64,000 bases of DNA from Hemicordylus capensis (taxonomy: Eukaryota; Chordata; Lepidosauria; Squamata; Cordylidae), in NCBI RefSeq assembly GCF_027244095.1, contig NC_069662.1, positions 13,666,501-13,730,500 on the forward strand. Direction: 5' to 3'. Shown here in pieces: positions 23,626-35,585 of this stretch (the stretch's first letter is position 1; every line of letters starts with the position of its first letter). The notes under the pieces are model-generated. The model searched no databases and was not told where the DNA came from. It saw nothing but the letters and a program-made list of their open reading frames with translations. The position numbers and the translations under genes are program-made.

Positions 23626-24280
23626 GTAATTTCCTCCTATTCCTCCTATTTATTATTTTATTTATTATTTATTATTAAAACTTTTATACTGCCCTTCCAA
23701 AAGGCTCAGAGCAGTTTACATTAAAACACCATTAAAATCAGTTAATAATTAAAACAAAAATTATAAAGCATAAAACAATGATTAACAATTAAAAACATTA
23801 TAAAATAGCAACTAAATAATCAGAACCATTTAAAAACAAGTTTTAAAAAGCTGAGAAAGCCTGGTTGAAGAGATGTTTTTTCAGAAGTTGTTTAAAAATT
23901 GCCAGAGATGAGGAGGCTCACATTCCAGCAGGGAGCGCATTCCACAATCTCGGGGCAGCAGCCGAGAAGACCCGTCTTTGTGTGGCCACCAAATGAGTTG
24001 GCAGTAACTGGAGACGGACCTCCTCATAGCGAAGAAGATGCTCTCTTAAATACCCAGGGCCTAAGCCGTTTAGGGCTTTATAAGTTATAACCAGCACCTT
24101 GTATTTTGTCAGGTAACCTATTGGCAGCCAGTGTAGCTCCATCAGTAAAGGAGTAACGAGGTCTCTCCGAGATGACCCAGAGACCAGCCTGGCTGCCGCA
24201 TTCTGAACCAACTGAAGTCGACCACGTACAAAAGCAGGCCCACGTAGAGCGCATTACAGAAGTCAAGTCTGGAGCTTACC

Positions 24281-26643
24281 CAGAGGCGTAACTAGGGAAA
24301 ACGGCGCCCGGGGCAAGCACTGAAATTGTCCCCCCCCCCGCCGTGCACCCCCCCCGCCACCCCCGGAAATATGGAAATGTGTCACAGCCATAGTCAAATG
24401 TGGGTTGTGGGCTGCATCCGTGCAAGTATACTGGGACAGGAAAAAGGAAACATGAGGCTACAAGGCTCTTTAGAAATATATATTTTAAAGAAATGTCTTG
24501 CACACCAACAGCCTAAGTTTGCAGTCCTCATGGCCAGAAAATAAATGCTTTTAAACATAGTAATAGGTTTTGTGTCCCAAAATGGAAAAGACAAGACAGG
24601 TATTCAGAGGCGTAACTAGGGAAAATGGCGCCTAGGGCAAACACTGAAATTGCGCCACTGTCCAAGCAGGAATGATGGGACTTGAAGTCAGCAATATCTG
24701 GAAATCCCCGTTAAAAGGAACACTGTACCATCTAGACATGGTTGTTGATCAAAACTTGAAAACATGAGCCATCTCTGTAAAAGACTTAGAACAACAGTCA
24801 GGAGTTATGCGAGGAATCCAAGTGTCATTTTCTTTGTCTCCTCTCATTCTTTAAAAAACATGACTTTGTCCTAGAGGATCACCTGCCCAAATAGCCACTA
24901 GCAAAATAGGGGAAGAAGGAGGGGGGGTGTCTATAAACCAGTGAATGATTCCTGCCAGCCTTTGTCTTATGATGACTGTTGTCTCATGATGGGGTATATG
25001 TGCATTCACCACACTAGTGCTTACTTTGACACCAAGAGGGAGGAGGATACATTAGTTTGCCACACTAGACAGAGGCATTTGCAACAGGAGCAGACAGCCA
25101 AGTTCTGCCTGGGCCAAAACCAGCCCCTGCCAGACTAAGAAATCATTGTAATTTGCCCCTTCCTGTCACAAGCAGTGTGCTGTTCTTTTATTATTGACTC
25201 TAACTCTCAGATATCCCAGTCATGGATGGAAAATTCAGGGTCAATTGACAAGAGACACATTTTCTACATGGAAGTTTCTTCTGTGCAGGTGCTGTGCAGA
25301 AACCCATGTGTAGTGATCAATACATATGTAACTATTCTACAATATGCTACATCATTGTAAACCGCTTAGAGAGCTCCGGCTATAGAGCGGTATATAAATG
25401 TAAGTGCTATTGCTATTGCTATTGCTATTCCGCCAGGGGCATAGCAAGGTTGGAATGGGTCCAGAGACAGGATTTCAAAATGGGCCCCCAGACCCTCAAA
25501 GTCCAGGGCCTCCACACACCCCAGGCCCCCAAGGATTTAAGTCTGATATTCCAAAATAAGTATGCTGCCTGGAAATACATTTCACTGAATACACGCATGC
25601 ACACGTCACAGTATATAGTGATATACATTGAGTATTATATTTTTGTGCTACTTTTAATGCCTAGAACACACTAGCAATGCTAATTATTAAAATGGACTCC
25701 TTGCTGCAGATTAGCAAATGATACTTTCAACCATGCAGGGTGAGCCTATGTTTGTTTTCTCAGAATTCTGAACAAATTCAGTCAAGTTTGATTCCAGGAG
25801 TCTTTTCATACCAGGCTTATAAGCCCTTTAACACACGTCTCCTCTGGAATAGAGGTGCTGCATTCACACGTTGGCCAGATTTACCCTGAAGTCCCTGCAA
25901 GTTATTGGGGAGCAGTTCACACACAAGAAAAACAAAATAAAATAAAACCACAACACATGCTTCACAGTTCTCACTCAGACCTTCTGGATTGCAAAACAAC
26001 TTGAACATAAGTGCATTTATGAATGAATGAATGAATGAATGAAAATAAATAAAATATACTTGTTCCAGAAGTGTTTGTAATTTTCTGACATGAAACAAGC
26101 CACCTATAGGCCTTTTAAGATAGTTTTTGTTTTTAAAGCCAGCACATTTTCCAGTCAGTTTTAAATTAAATATTCAGAGACTTCTCAGTCTCGCCCCACC
26201 CCCCCATATCAAAGCCCTATGGCAAGCAGATCCCTATATATGGGGGCAACCACAAAAAGGAATTCACAGCCTACCTAGCAATAGCTGTTCTGGATGGTCT
26301 GGTCTGGGCAGAGGGTCTGCTGCCTGCTTCCTCCTTCCTTCCTTGCTTGCTTGGGGCCTACTCGAGTTCAGGCTTCAGGGAGGCCTACTGGGAGGCCTCT
26401 CTGGAAGCCCCGCCCACCCGCCGATCAGCTGAGAGGCGGGGAGAGAAGAGCTCTGCAGTTTGCAGGCCTTGCCGATCCTAGGCCTCTTTGCCGATCAGCC
26501 GGAGCTGGAGGCAAGTGGCTGAGGGGCGCTGGGGCTGGGCAGGTGGGCAATGGGGTGGGGGTGACAGGGACTGGTATGGTGCCCCCACCTCAATGGCTCC
26601 TGGGGCACGTGCCCCCCCTGCCCCCCCCCCAGTTACGCCTATG
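24281..26643. mobile_element. Non-autonomous hAT element with 8-bp target duplication
   Basis: Termini CAGAGGCGTAACT and AGTTACGCCTATG are inverted with one mismatch. The element is bordered on both sides by the identical 8 nt AGCTTACC (24273-24280 and 26644-26651). 8-bp duplications and CAG...CTG-type ends are the hAT signature. Length 2.36 kb. I found no transposase frame inside. A second terminus-like CAGAGGCGTAACTAGGG at 24605 suggests a nested or tandem copy. Confidence 0.92.
25355..25433 (+). repeat. SINE tail with (TATTGC)n inside the hAT element
   Basis: It has TAAACCGCTTAGAGAGCTCC and GGCTATAGAGCGGTATATAA, followed by four TATTGC-like units. This is the 3' end of a common squamate SINE. 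The sequence after it, CAGGGGCATAGCAAGG, may start another small hAT element. Confidence 0.55.
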
Positions 26644-28320
26644 AGCTTACCAACAAATGTACTACTGTTTTGAGGTCATTGATCTCAAGAAACGGGCTAG
26701 GCTGGGGTATCAGCCGAAGCTGAAAGAAAGCACCCCTGGCCACCACCTCAACCTGAGAAACCAAGGAGAGACGTTGATCCAGAAGTACACCCAGACTGCA
26801 AATCTGTCCCTTTTGAGGAATGTGACCCCGTCTAGAACAGGTAGATCAAAATAGTCTCTAAAGTTCTGACCCCGCACAGTAAGTACCTCCGTCTTATCGG
26901 GATTTCAGCTTCAGTTTATTCTCCCTGATCCAGCACATTACTGCTTCCAGGCAGGCATTTAGGGAGGATATGCCAACTCCTGAAGAAGTTGACATGGAGA
27001 AGTAGATCTGGGTATCATCAGTGTACTAGTAACACCGCTGAACAACACCGCTGGACGTGAACTCACAGAGGCAATACAGGCAGAAAAGAACCGCTTCTTT
27101 GCTGCACGTATCGCCTGAGCATAGATCTTTAAATGTGCTCCATGTAGTAATCTGCCTGATTCAAGTCGAGTCTTTCTCCACTTGCACTCCAGTTGCCTAC
27201 CTTGCTGCTTCAGTCCCCGTAGATCTTCCGATTACCAAGGGGCCAATTTTGAAGCAGGTCGGAGGGGACACTTAGGAGCAATTGTGTCTACTGCCCTGGT
27301 GAGCAAGTTGTTCCAGTTCTCAACCAGGGCATCAACAGGATCACCAGCAGAGCCAACACTGAATCCCTCGAAGGCTTCTTGGAATCCTACCGGATCCAGT
27401 AACCTCTTCGGGCAGACCATTCTAATAGGCCCCTCGCCACTGCGAAGGTGGAAAGCGGTTGTAATTCCAACCTTAACCAGATGGTGGTCCGTCCATAACA
27501 AAGGGGAGATCGTGGGAGTCCCCACCCACGGAACACCACCCTGATCAGAGTCAAAGAACAAATCAAGTGTGTGACCTGCAATATGTGTCGATCCAGAGAC
27601 TGCTTGGGATAGGCCCATCGTTTTCATGGCCGCTATGAACTCCTGAGCCGCCCTGGACAAATTGGTCCCGAAATGAACATTGAAGTCCCCTAGCACCAAA
27701 AGTCTGTGAGACTCCAACGCAACTTCCGCGGCCAAGTCCGTGAGCTCAGTAAGGGATTCTGTTGGGCAACGGGGCAATCGTTACACCAAGAAAAGTCCCA
27801 AACTATCCCTGGTCCCCAAACTCAAGTACACACATTCAATATGGTCCGATACCCTAACAGGGAGATATTATCCTTATAGACCACAGCCACTCCACCTCCC
27901 CGCCAACATCCCCTCACCCACTCCTCTACAGAATATCCTGGAGAAAGAAGCTGGGACCAGACAGGGCCACTAGCCTCCCCCAGCCAAGTCTCGCTAATAC
28001 ACACCAGGTTGGCCCTTTCATCCATGATCAGATCATGGATGAGTTCTGATTTATTTTGGACCAACCTGGCATTGCAGAGGAGCAAGGTAAGATTATGTGG
28101 GATGTTGGCAGTGCTCCCCGAGGTCAAAGAGCTGGCAGGACAGCTAGAAGGGGAGACAGCTATTAGGTTTCTGACTACCCTTCCCCTGGAACAGCCTTCT
28201 GACCTGCCAACGTTATTTCTTCTATTCCCCATCACCACCGGAATAACTGCCCCACATTCAACGAAGGCACTCCCTGCCTCCCCTTCTCCAGACAAACCCA
28301 CACACATTGCAACTTCAACC

Positions 28321-28789
28321 CAACTTCAGCACAATTTAAAACTGATTAAACAGAAGCCCCACTATTGAACGCCTCCCTCTATACAAAGAGTTGGACAAAG
28401 TGTCCAGCCCTCGCCCTCGTTTCTGCCCCAGTGTGGCTCACCCAAAGGGGTGACCCCGCCACTGAAGGGCCTTATATTATTGGTCAAGCAAAATAAAGAT
28501 ACTATTTCAAATAAAGCCATCACCGTGGGTGCTAAAGTCTGGGAGACATCAAGCTCTGGCTACTTGCACATAAAAATGTCACACAGTTCCTGATTATTTC
28601 CCCTTCTTTGTTCATCATTTCATTCCATCTTTCTTGTCCTTATTAGTGTCCACACAATTATGTCTGCACCTGTCCCCCATTATCAAATTATCTTTACTTT
28701 GAAAATGTACAGAAGGAAGCACTGAAAATAAGTTTTGGTTTAGTTTCTGGATGATTTCTCTGCTATGGTATTGGTTCTAATTTTGCCAG
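28321..28789. other. Spacer between units A and B
   Basis: The part from about 28480 matches 42390-42700. No gene or repeat class recognised. Confidence 0.4.
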
Positions 28790-29275
28790 TCCCCGCCACC
28801 ATGCCAGCGCAATGAGGTGGGGTTCTGGGTTGTGCCCCATCACATGAGGCAGTCACAGGCACAATCTTGCCCCCTGCCTCCACATGGCAGGAATCAGTCA
28901 CTTAGGGAAGGAGGTGGGCCGATTGGGTCCTGGCTGCCTCCGTTCCATTCAGCTTGGCACCAGTGAGGATCACTGCGGTAGCTCTCTCCATAGTGGCCAT
29001 GTGGACAGGCTGGGACAGGACTGACGAGAAGGGCCATCGCCAGCAGCATCATGGAGGTGGGGGGCGAGTGCATCAGCAGAGAGTGGCGGTGGCTTGGGGC
29101 CAGTGCGATGAGGCGGGGTTGTGCCCCTGGCACATGAGGCAAGCACGGGCACCATCTTGCCTCCCCCTCCACATGGCAGGGATTGGCCAATGAGGGAAAG
29201 AGGTGGGGCAATTGGGTCCCGCCTGCCTCCATTCCGTTCAATTGCTTCACAGCTTAGCACCCACCCATCACCCTG
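28790..29275. repeat. GC-rich direct repeats
   Basis: Two diverged copies of about 170 nt (near 28793-28965 and 29098-29270) share GGCACATGAGGCA-like, CCACATGGCAGG and CTGCCTCC words around a unique middle. The whole block recurs at 42705-43195. Open frames on both strands here are repeats, not genes. Confidence 0.6.
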
Positions 29276-30806
29276 TACGGGGCCAAGTAGGAAATTTTTG
29301 GGTCACCCCAGATTGGCACTAGGCATGGCCTTTTTATGCCTACTTCACACTGAGTCCTTTGGCTTTCAGTCATAGGTTGGCACTGAAGGAACCGATCACT
29401 TGGCAGGAGAGTGCTGGTGTTGGGTAGGTAGACTGAATAACGGTTTTCAGCTGGAGGCCAATTTGGGGTAGGAGCAGGGCTGGATTAAGCTAGGGTGGGG
29501 CCTGTAACATATGTCATAAAGGGGCCCCAAATTTTTAAAATGCACATAAATTTTAAAACATAAATTATTTACTTGCTCAGTAAAGTCATTCAATTTTTTC
29601 ATTTGCTATACATATCATAGGATAGCCAAGGTAATGTTAAGAATTGCTGCCAGGGCTGGACTGGGGACACTGAGAGGGCAGTGGAATGTATGTGGGGAGT
29701 GAGACAGGTTTTGAGCAGAATGGCTACCTAAGGGTGGGAGTATTCATTGCTGCCGAGTGCAGCGGGGCACAGTCAACATGGAGACCAGGGGTCCCTCGAT
29801 GGTGTGCGCGTGTGCATGTGCTCACACGGTTTTTGATGTAAGCTCAGTTAATTGTAGCTCCCGCACAGGTTGAATCAGGAAGGCCGCACTCTAAATGCAC
29901 ATGGTGCCCACACACTGCCTTGATACTGTCACTCAGAACAAAACTCACTCCACATACATGGAAAAAAATTAGAGAGAACACTGATTGAGACCAGGGCTCC
30001 CAGAAGCATCGTGTATCAATGGGACATATTGCAATACATGCTTGGAGTGCAGAATGTGGAAAAAATATGCATGAATACAGATCAGCAATCATGTTCACTG
30101 GCCACAGATTTCACAAGTGTTGAGCACAACACATGAATACATGAATGGCTGCTGTTCATTCTCAGCTCTACGACTGCAGTGGGGGAGGAAAGGGGGTTAA
30201 TCTTTGCAAGGGTGACAGCAGTGCCCTCCACCTTTTACCCAGCTTCTGGAGGGGAATATAGTATTTGTGCATACATAGAGATGTACCCCACCCACAATAC
30301 CTCTGCATATTCCTCCCATCATAATGATAGGCATTTTGCGAGCCAATAAATCATGCAGTAAGGTGTGCATGGAAGAATGGGGTGGGTTGAGGAGGTTGAA
30401 AGGAGGGATCACTGTTGTATCAGGCAAAAAGGTTTCCCTTCCTACTTCAGATCTGGAAACATAAACCCACACAGACAGGTCATGCCAAAAAATCTGGTCC
30501 TGAAGTCATGAATAAGGAGGAAAAGCAAAAACCATTGATGGAAAGGCAGGCAAGGGGGGGCAGGTGGAGGGGGGGAGAGGACATCCTCCACCTAAACCAT
30601 CTGATTCACACAATACATGCCGGAGAGTGAACTGAATGAAATTACTATGGACCAGGACCAGCAGACAGTACCTGCGAACGGACGAATCACAGATACAGGT
30701 CAGAGGCCGTTTCCATTGTTGGAAAAATAATGCGGCCACCTTTGAGACCCGGAACCCTCTCTCCACACCCCACCAGTCATGAGAACCATCCTCAGAGGTC
30801 TCTTTC
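29276..30806. other. Intergenic block repeated between units
   Basis: Matches 3584-4735, 43196-44220 and 57975-59515. It ends abruptly at 30806, where the LTR-like insert begins. Confidence 0.5.
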
Positions 30807-31271
30807 TGTTGGGAATTCTCTCTGGTAAGCGATATCCTTCTATTACAGCAGAATGAATAGAGGCAAAACACAGCGGAGTCTGCCCAGTCATGCGTGTTTG
30901 TTAAGAGCAAAAGAAACTTGGAGCCAGTTCATAGTTTCATAGTTTCAAATAGTTGGAGAACTCCATTCTAGATAGGAAAGTGGAGAGACACAATCTCTAA
31001 TCTAGCTAGCTAGCTGGATGCAGAGAGGTGCTGTCTGCATCTTTGCACACATGGCACAGAGAGCGAGGTGAGTGTGTGTGATAGGGAGAAGAAGGGGGGG
31101 CAGGCAGGCAGGAAGTCCCTGAGAGTAGCAATCTACATATCAAAGAGATAGTGTCAGAACAGTAGAGAGAAGGAATGACCAATGTCTTGACCCCTCTAGC
31201 CCTCTGACTCACTAGTCTGTCCCCCTCTGTCATTGAGGCATGAGGCAGCACAGAGTCCTTCATTTCCAACA
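30807..31271. mobile_element. Possible solo LTR at the unit B deletion edge
   Basis: A 465-nt stretch bounded by TGTTGG and CCAACA, absent from the other units. Such TG...CA inverted ends fit a retroviral-type LTR. No flanking target duplication matches and no internal genes are present, so family, orientation and age cannot be set; if real it is a fossil. Confidence 0.4.
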
Positions 31272-31711
31272 ATATGTTCACAGCTTGCCAGCACTATTCA
31301 GGAAACTAATCTTGTTGCTCTTTGGAGTCACAGCTAAATTTGAACTAGCAGGTAGCAATGTCTTTTTCAATTAACCCTTGAAAGATATGAGATAAAGGTA
31401 AGGATAGCTGTTCCTGAATATTTTCAGAGTGCCTTCCTCCCCTCTGAATATACACAACACACTTCCACATGCTAGGCAGAAAGCCTGGCGTTCAGGCAGA
31501 GATTCTCCTGCAGCTTCTCCCCTTGGCAGCTTTTGCCTACATGCATTCCATTTAGAACCATTATTTAAAGAAGCATAATTACATAACTAACTGTACTGCA
31601 TTGCTTCTTTCCTCCTAACATTTGTTCTGGATGAACTGAAAACGGGAAGAAGGCAAGGATTAGTTGGCATTGCCCGATATTGCTAATGGGCCTGCCTACT
31701 TTGCCGGACCT
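31272..31711. other. Unit-B-specific sequence of unknown origin
   Basis: 440 nt without counterpart in the other units, between the LTR-like segment and a CR1 fragment. No coding or RNA signal. Confidence 0.4.
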
Positions 31712-32062
31712 ACTTTTATGCATGGAGAAGAGAGAGTGGACAGAGAGAAATCTTTCTCCCTCTCTAACAAATCTCATGGGTCTGAAGGCCAGGTAAAATA
31801 GGACCAACTAAAGGAAGTCATTTTTCACAGAGCAGAAAATTAATCTATGGAATTCTCTGCTATGGGATGTGGCAAATAGAGAAAGAAAGAAAAAAGGCAT
31901 GCCCTTACCTCTTGCCAGTTGGCTTCTCAGAGGCATCTGGTAGGCCACTGTGTGAAACAGTAAGGCTGTTCTTATGTTCTTGAATGGAAAGGTTTTCATC
32001 CCCTTCCAAGTCCTTAGAGTGTTTTCTCAAAAAATTAAGGAATAATTACTCATTCCACTGAG

Positions 32063-32441
32063 TAAATTCACAGGGAAATCCTTCAATGGTGCTTTGTCAT
32101 TCACACTTCACACAAAAGTAGTTCCAGGATTTCAGGAGTTCCTGGAGAGAATAAATCCATACCAGTCTATGATATATTTCATCCATCAGTTCTGGTCGTA
32201 TGCATTTCTCTGTTCACTCCCAAAGCATGGCTTTTATGTTCCAAATCATGACAACTGCACTGGGGAGGGGAAACTGGGGAGCCTTCCTGAATCTGTGCTT
32301 GAAATGGGTATGTCTGGGCAGAGCTATAACATCTACAATGCTGTTTATGCTGTAGCACATGCTCTCCATTCTATGTATTCACCGAAAGTTAAACAGAAAG
32401 AAATGGAGAAACTCGGGGGAAAGAGTCTTTTGTGACGGCCT
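32063..32441 (+). pseudogene. Unit B exon 3 remnant
   Basis: This is the 3' 379 nt of exon 3 without internal indels relative to unit A ([20 protein letters not shown] onward). The left edge is a deletion junction joining intron 2 (equivalent to A near 13650) directly to exon 3 (A 14462). The in-frame TGA lies four codons after GGKSL begins. Confidence 0.88.
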
Positions 32442-33157
32442 GTATGTTTTTCCTCCTCTTTGTTTCCATGTCACTTCCCATTGTTTTAGTTCATAACTCA
32501 TACTAGCAGTTCTGTGATATAAAGTCTGATTATGGCATGCAGTTGTATGCAGTTCCTGGCAACCTGACTAACAAAGCACTGGTGAAGCAGTGTGAGGTAG
32601 CTTAGGCTGAGAGAGAAGAAACACCCAGAATCACCCATGAACTTCATGGCTAAATGGGGATTTGAATCTGAATTTGGGAAATTCAATTGGAAATCAAATC
32701 AAATTGCCCTTTTAAGGGGTGACACAATTATAATGCTTTTCAACAGAAATAAATTTCAGGAAGAAAACCTTATATCAAGCATCTTGTAATTGTTTATTCA
32801 ATATTCAGTATTTTTTAATGTTTGATTGCCATTCCAGAATAAGGTAAATGGATGTCAGTTTTTCCAAAAGTCTTTCCCTTTGTAATAATTATCCCAAATT
32901 TGCTTTGTATATCAATTTATATGTGAGTATTCTTTCCCGTAAGATCCTGTACGACTCATCAACAGGAATTGCTGTTGCTTCTCATGGCTTGCTACCAATA
33001 TAAACATGCTTAAAGGTATATTCCTGATAGGTATATAGTATTTCTTCTCAGTGACAACTTCCAGTTGGTGATCAAGGGATTTGTGGTTAAAGTGATAATC
33101 TTAATGCAATTTTCCACAATTTGACCCAGGGTGTGAACTTTTTCTCCTCCTAATTAG

Positions 33158-33385
33158 CTTCATGCTTTTCTGAGCAATATCCATTTCAATAATAGTGCTG
33201 GGGAACAAATCTTTTTTGATGAGGAAGGGAGCCTGCCATCAGGATACAATATCATCAACTTGGTCACATTCCCCAATGACACCTTCCAGAAAGTCCAAAC
33301 CGGAAGGATGGATCCCCTGGCTCGTGAAGGAAAAAGGTTCACCATGAATGGAAGTGCTACTGTATGGAACCACAAGTTTAAAGAG
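33158..33385 (+). pseudogene. Unit B exon 4 (open, in pseudogene)
   Basis: The 228-nt exon 4 paralogue keeps its AATTAG acceptor and GTATGG donor. It encodes [20 protein letters not shown] and ends VWNHKFKE. No lesion. Confidence 0.88.
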
Positions 33386-33823
33386 GTATGGAGACCTGTC
33401 CCGCCTCACCTTGCTGGGTTCCCTGACTTTAAGGGGTTTTCTCACAACCCAGCTCCAATATCAGGAGTCAAGTATGTTGGGAGGGAGAAATGGGCTGAAA
33501 GGAATGGAGTGCCATGATGGGGGATGCTCTGTTTCTCTCCTCTGGGCAATGCTCCGGGAGTCTCAGATTGAGGACTCCAGCAGTAGGGTCCAGGTGACCT
33601 CCCCCCCCCCGACAGAGGAAATTATCAGCCTGACCCCAGATTTGCCTTTACCATGTTTGATGCCTCTGACCTCTTTTTGTCTGCCTGCAGTCAGACCCAC
33701 CTTGGCTTTTGCCTGGTTCAGGGAGTAGACCCCTATTCCATACTCTTTATATGTGGATATTTAGTTTTGAGAATAATAGAAGTGGAGGAAAATCGGAACA
33801 TTCTTCCTTCTTGCTCCTGTTAG

Positions 33824-33950
33824 ATGCAACCCCGTTCCCGATGTGTTGAGAGCTGCCATCTTGGATCCAGCAGGATTGCCCAGCAGGGAAGACAAGTTTG
33901 TTGTTATGATTGTGCTCAGTGTCCTGCGGGGAGGATTTCAAAACAGACCG
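33824..33950 (+). pseudogene. Unit B exon 5 (open, in pseudogene)
   Basis: The 127-nt NCD3G exon retains all linker cysteines (RCVESCHLG and [11 protein letters not shown]) and donor GTAAAA. No lesion. Confidence 0.88.
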
Positions 33951-34898
33951 GTAAAAACATGTATATTGGGAAACCAAATCCAAATGTTTAAAATTCTCTA
34001 TCTTCTTTTCTACATCAAATAGATGACTGAATTTCTCAACATACTTCTGTTGAACTCAAGTACTAGTGCCAAGATCTGAGGGTTTTATTTCGTCTGGCAA
34101 ATCTTTTCACTTGAAAAACTTTCCCTACTCCTTCTCCAGGAGGAGCAATCTGCCCTCTGCAGCATCATCTAGGATTTAATCTTCAGGTATTAGCACCCTT
34201 GCACGGAAAGGAAACATTTTGTTTTCTTACAACTAAATTCTCAGAATATCTAGGCTTTTCATGTGAAGCCAGAATCTGTAACCTTTCCAAAATTAGAAAG
34301 AGTTTATGCAGGATAGAGACTATGGCATTTATGATGAGCATTCCTTTAGTTTAAGTTTTCAGGTGCTGGCCTTTGCAGAAGAATATCCTGGATTCTTTGA
34401 AAGTTAAAACAATAACCTGCAATGGCCGATGTTCCCATTAGAAAAAGCTGATGCTAGGTGATATGCATTGATGCTGCTGAAGGGGTCAACGAATGGAACA
34501 CTGCTACTAACTTGGGGACAGTGAATTTGGATGAATGCTACTTCCCCCCAGAAGCATTATTTGCCAGTTGAAAATATGTCCCTGAGGGTCATGTAGCTCT
34601 CAGGGACATGGTTTTGACTGGTGCAGAGCACTTCTGGGGGAAGAAGAGATAATCAAAAATTAATCTCTCTCTCATAGGTGCTGGTGCTGTATTACACTTC
34701 ATAGGTAGTACCAGCATTTTACAACTCAACATTTCTGCCAATATAAACAAAATAAATCATTGCCCCCAAAAAAGCCTATAAATTTCACAGTGTCTACAAA
34801 TGAGAAACATGAACTTGGCTTTTTTGTTTTTAATTGCTTTGCATTGCTTTTTTGTTTTTAATTTTCATATTGCCTCTTGTTAAAATTCTATGTATAAT

Positions 34899-35585
34899 AG
34901 GGAAGTGCAAAATGTTTTGGATGTTCCGTCACCGAAACAAAAAACCCAATCACCATCCTTAAATTTTTTGGAGCCGAAACGAATCGCCCTCGATTTGGTT
35001 CCGAATGTGTTGTTGTTTCGGCCCTCCATTTTGTGACCAAGAACGTGCTTCTCCTTTCTCCTCCAATTTGAGTTCTGATGTGTGCTTGAATTTCCTGCCT
35101 TTCAGCCTCCCATTGACTTCCGCAAAGTTCCAAAATGTGTGTCTTCTTCCTCCTCCATTGAGTTCGGTGACATGTGCTTGAATTTCCTGCCTTTCAGCCT
35201 CCCATTGACTTCAATGCAATGTTCTGATGTGCAAAATAATGCCCATATTTGGCTCTACAGGAGCCAAATTAATCTCCCATTAGCTAAGGGGAGGTGGAGG
35301 AGGGGGCAAGGGGGGGATTTCGGGAGATATTTCAGGAGGGTATTAAAGGGCCAGTAGCCATTTCTTCCTTGCTGTGCCTTGTGTGGGGAGAGAGCTCTTT
35401 TTCATGATTGCTCAGCCTTGCCATCACACATCCACCATTACCTCCAACCATTGTTCAGCACTGCCACCATTGCCACCTTTTTTTATCCAGCAATTTTTTT
35501 AATTGAGAAAAATAAGAAGATTCCATCTTTTATTCCTTCTGTCTTGCTAACACAGAAAGCCTGCTACCTGAGCCATCCTTGGACC
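34899..35585 (-). mobile_element. hAT-like non-autonomous element (intron 5 of B)
   Basis: Paralogue of 17320-18015 with the same terminus TAGGGAAGTGCAA and internal direct repeats. It inserted before the A/B duplication. Confidence 0.5.

Larger units (their letters stand above)
23645..28320 (-). mobile_element. L2-like LINE split by a hAT element
   Basis: The 3' part (23645-24280) has the RT C-terminus: LQ-type VQNAAARLVSGSSRRDLVTP, LLMELHWLPIGYLTKYKVLV, ALNGLGPGYLREHL. The 5' part (26644-28320) has the endonuclease ([40 protein letters not shown]). The central RT region is deleted near 27030. The hAT element at 24281-26643 interrupts it. Confidence 0.88.

Noticed and set aside
26294-26673. 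Gly/Ala/Arg-rich frames
   Set aside because: Interior of the hAT element, GC-rich; no known protein features.
28894-29260. Overlapping Pro/His-rich frames
   Set aside because: GC-rich direct repeats open in several frames on both strands; duplicated at 42.8 kb with no family resemblance.
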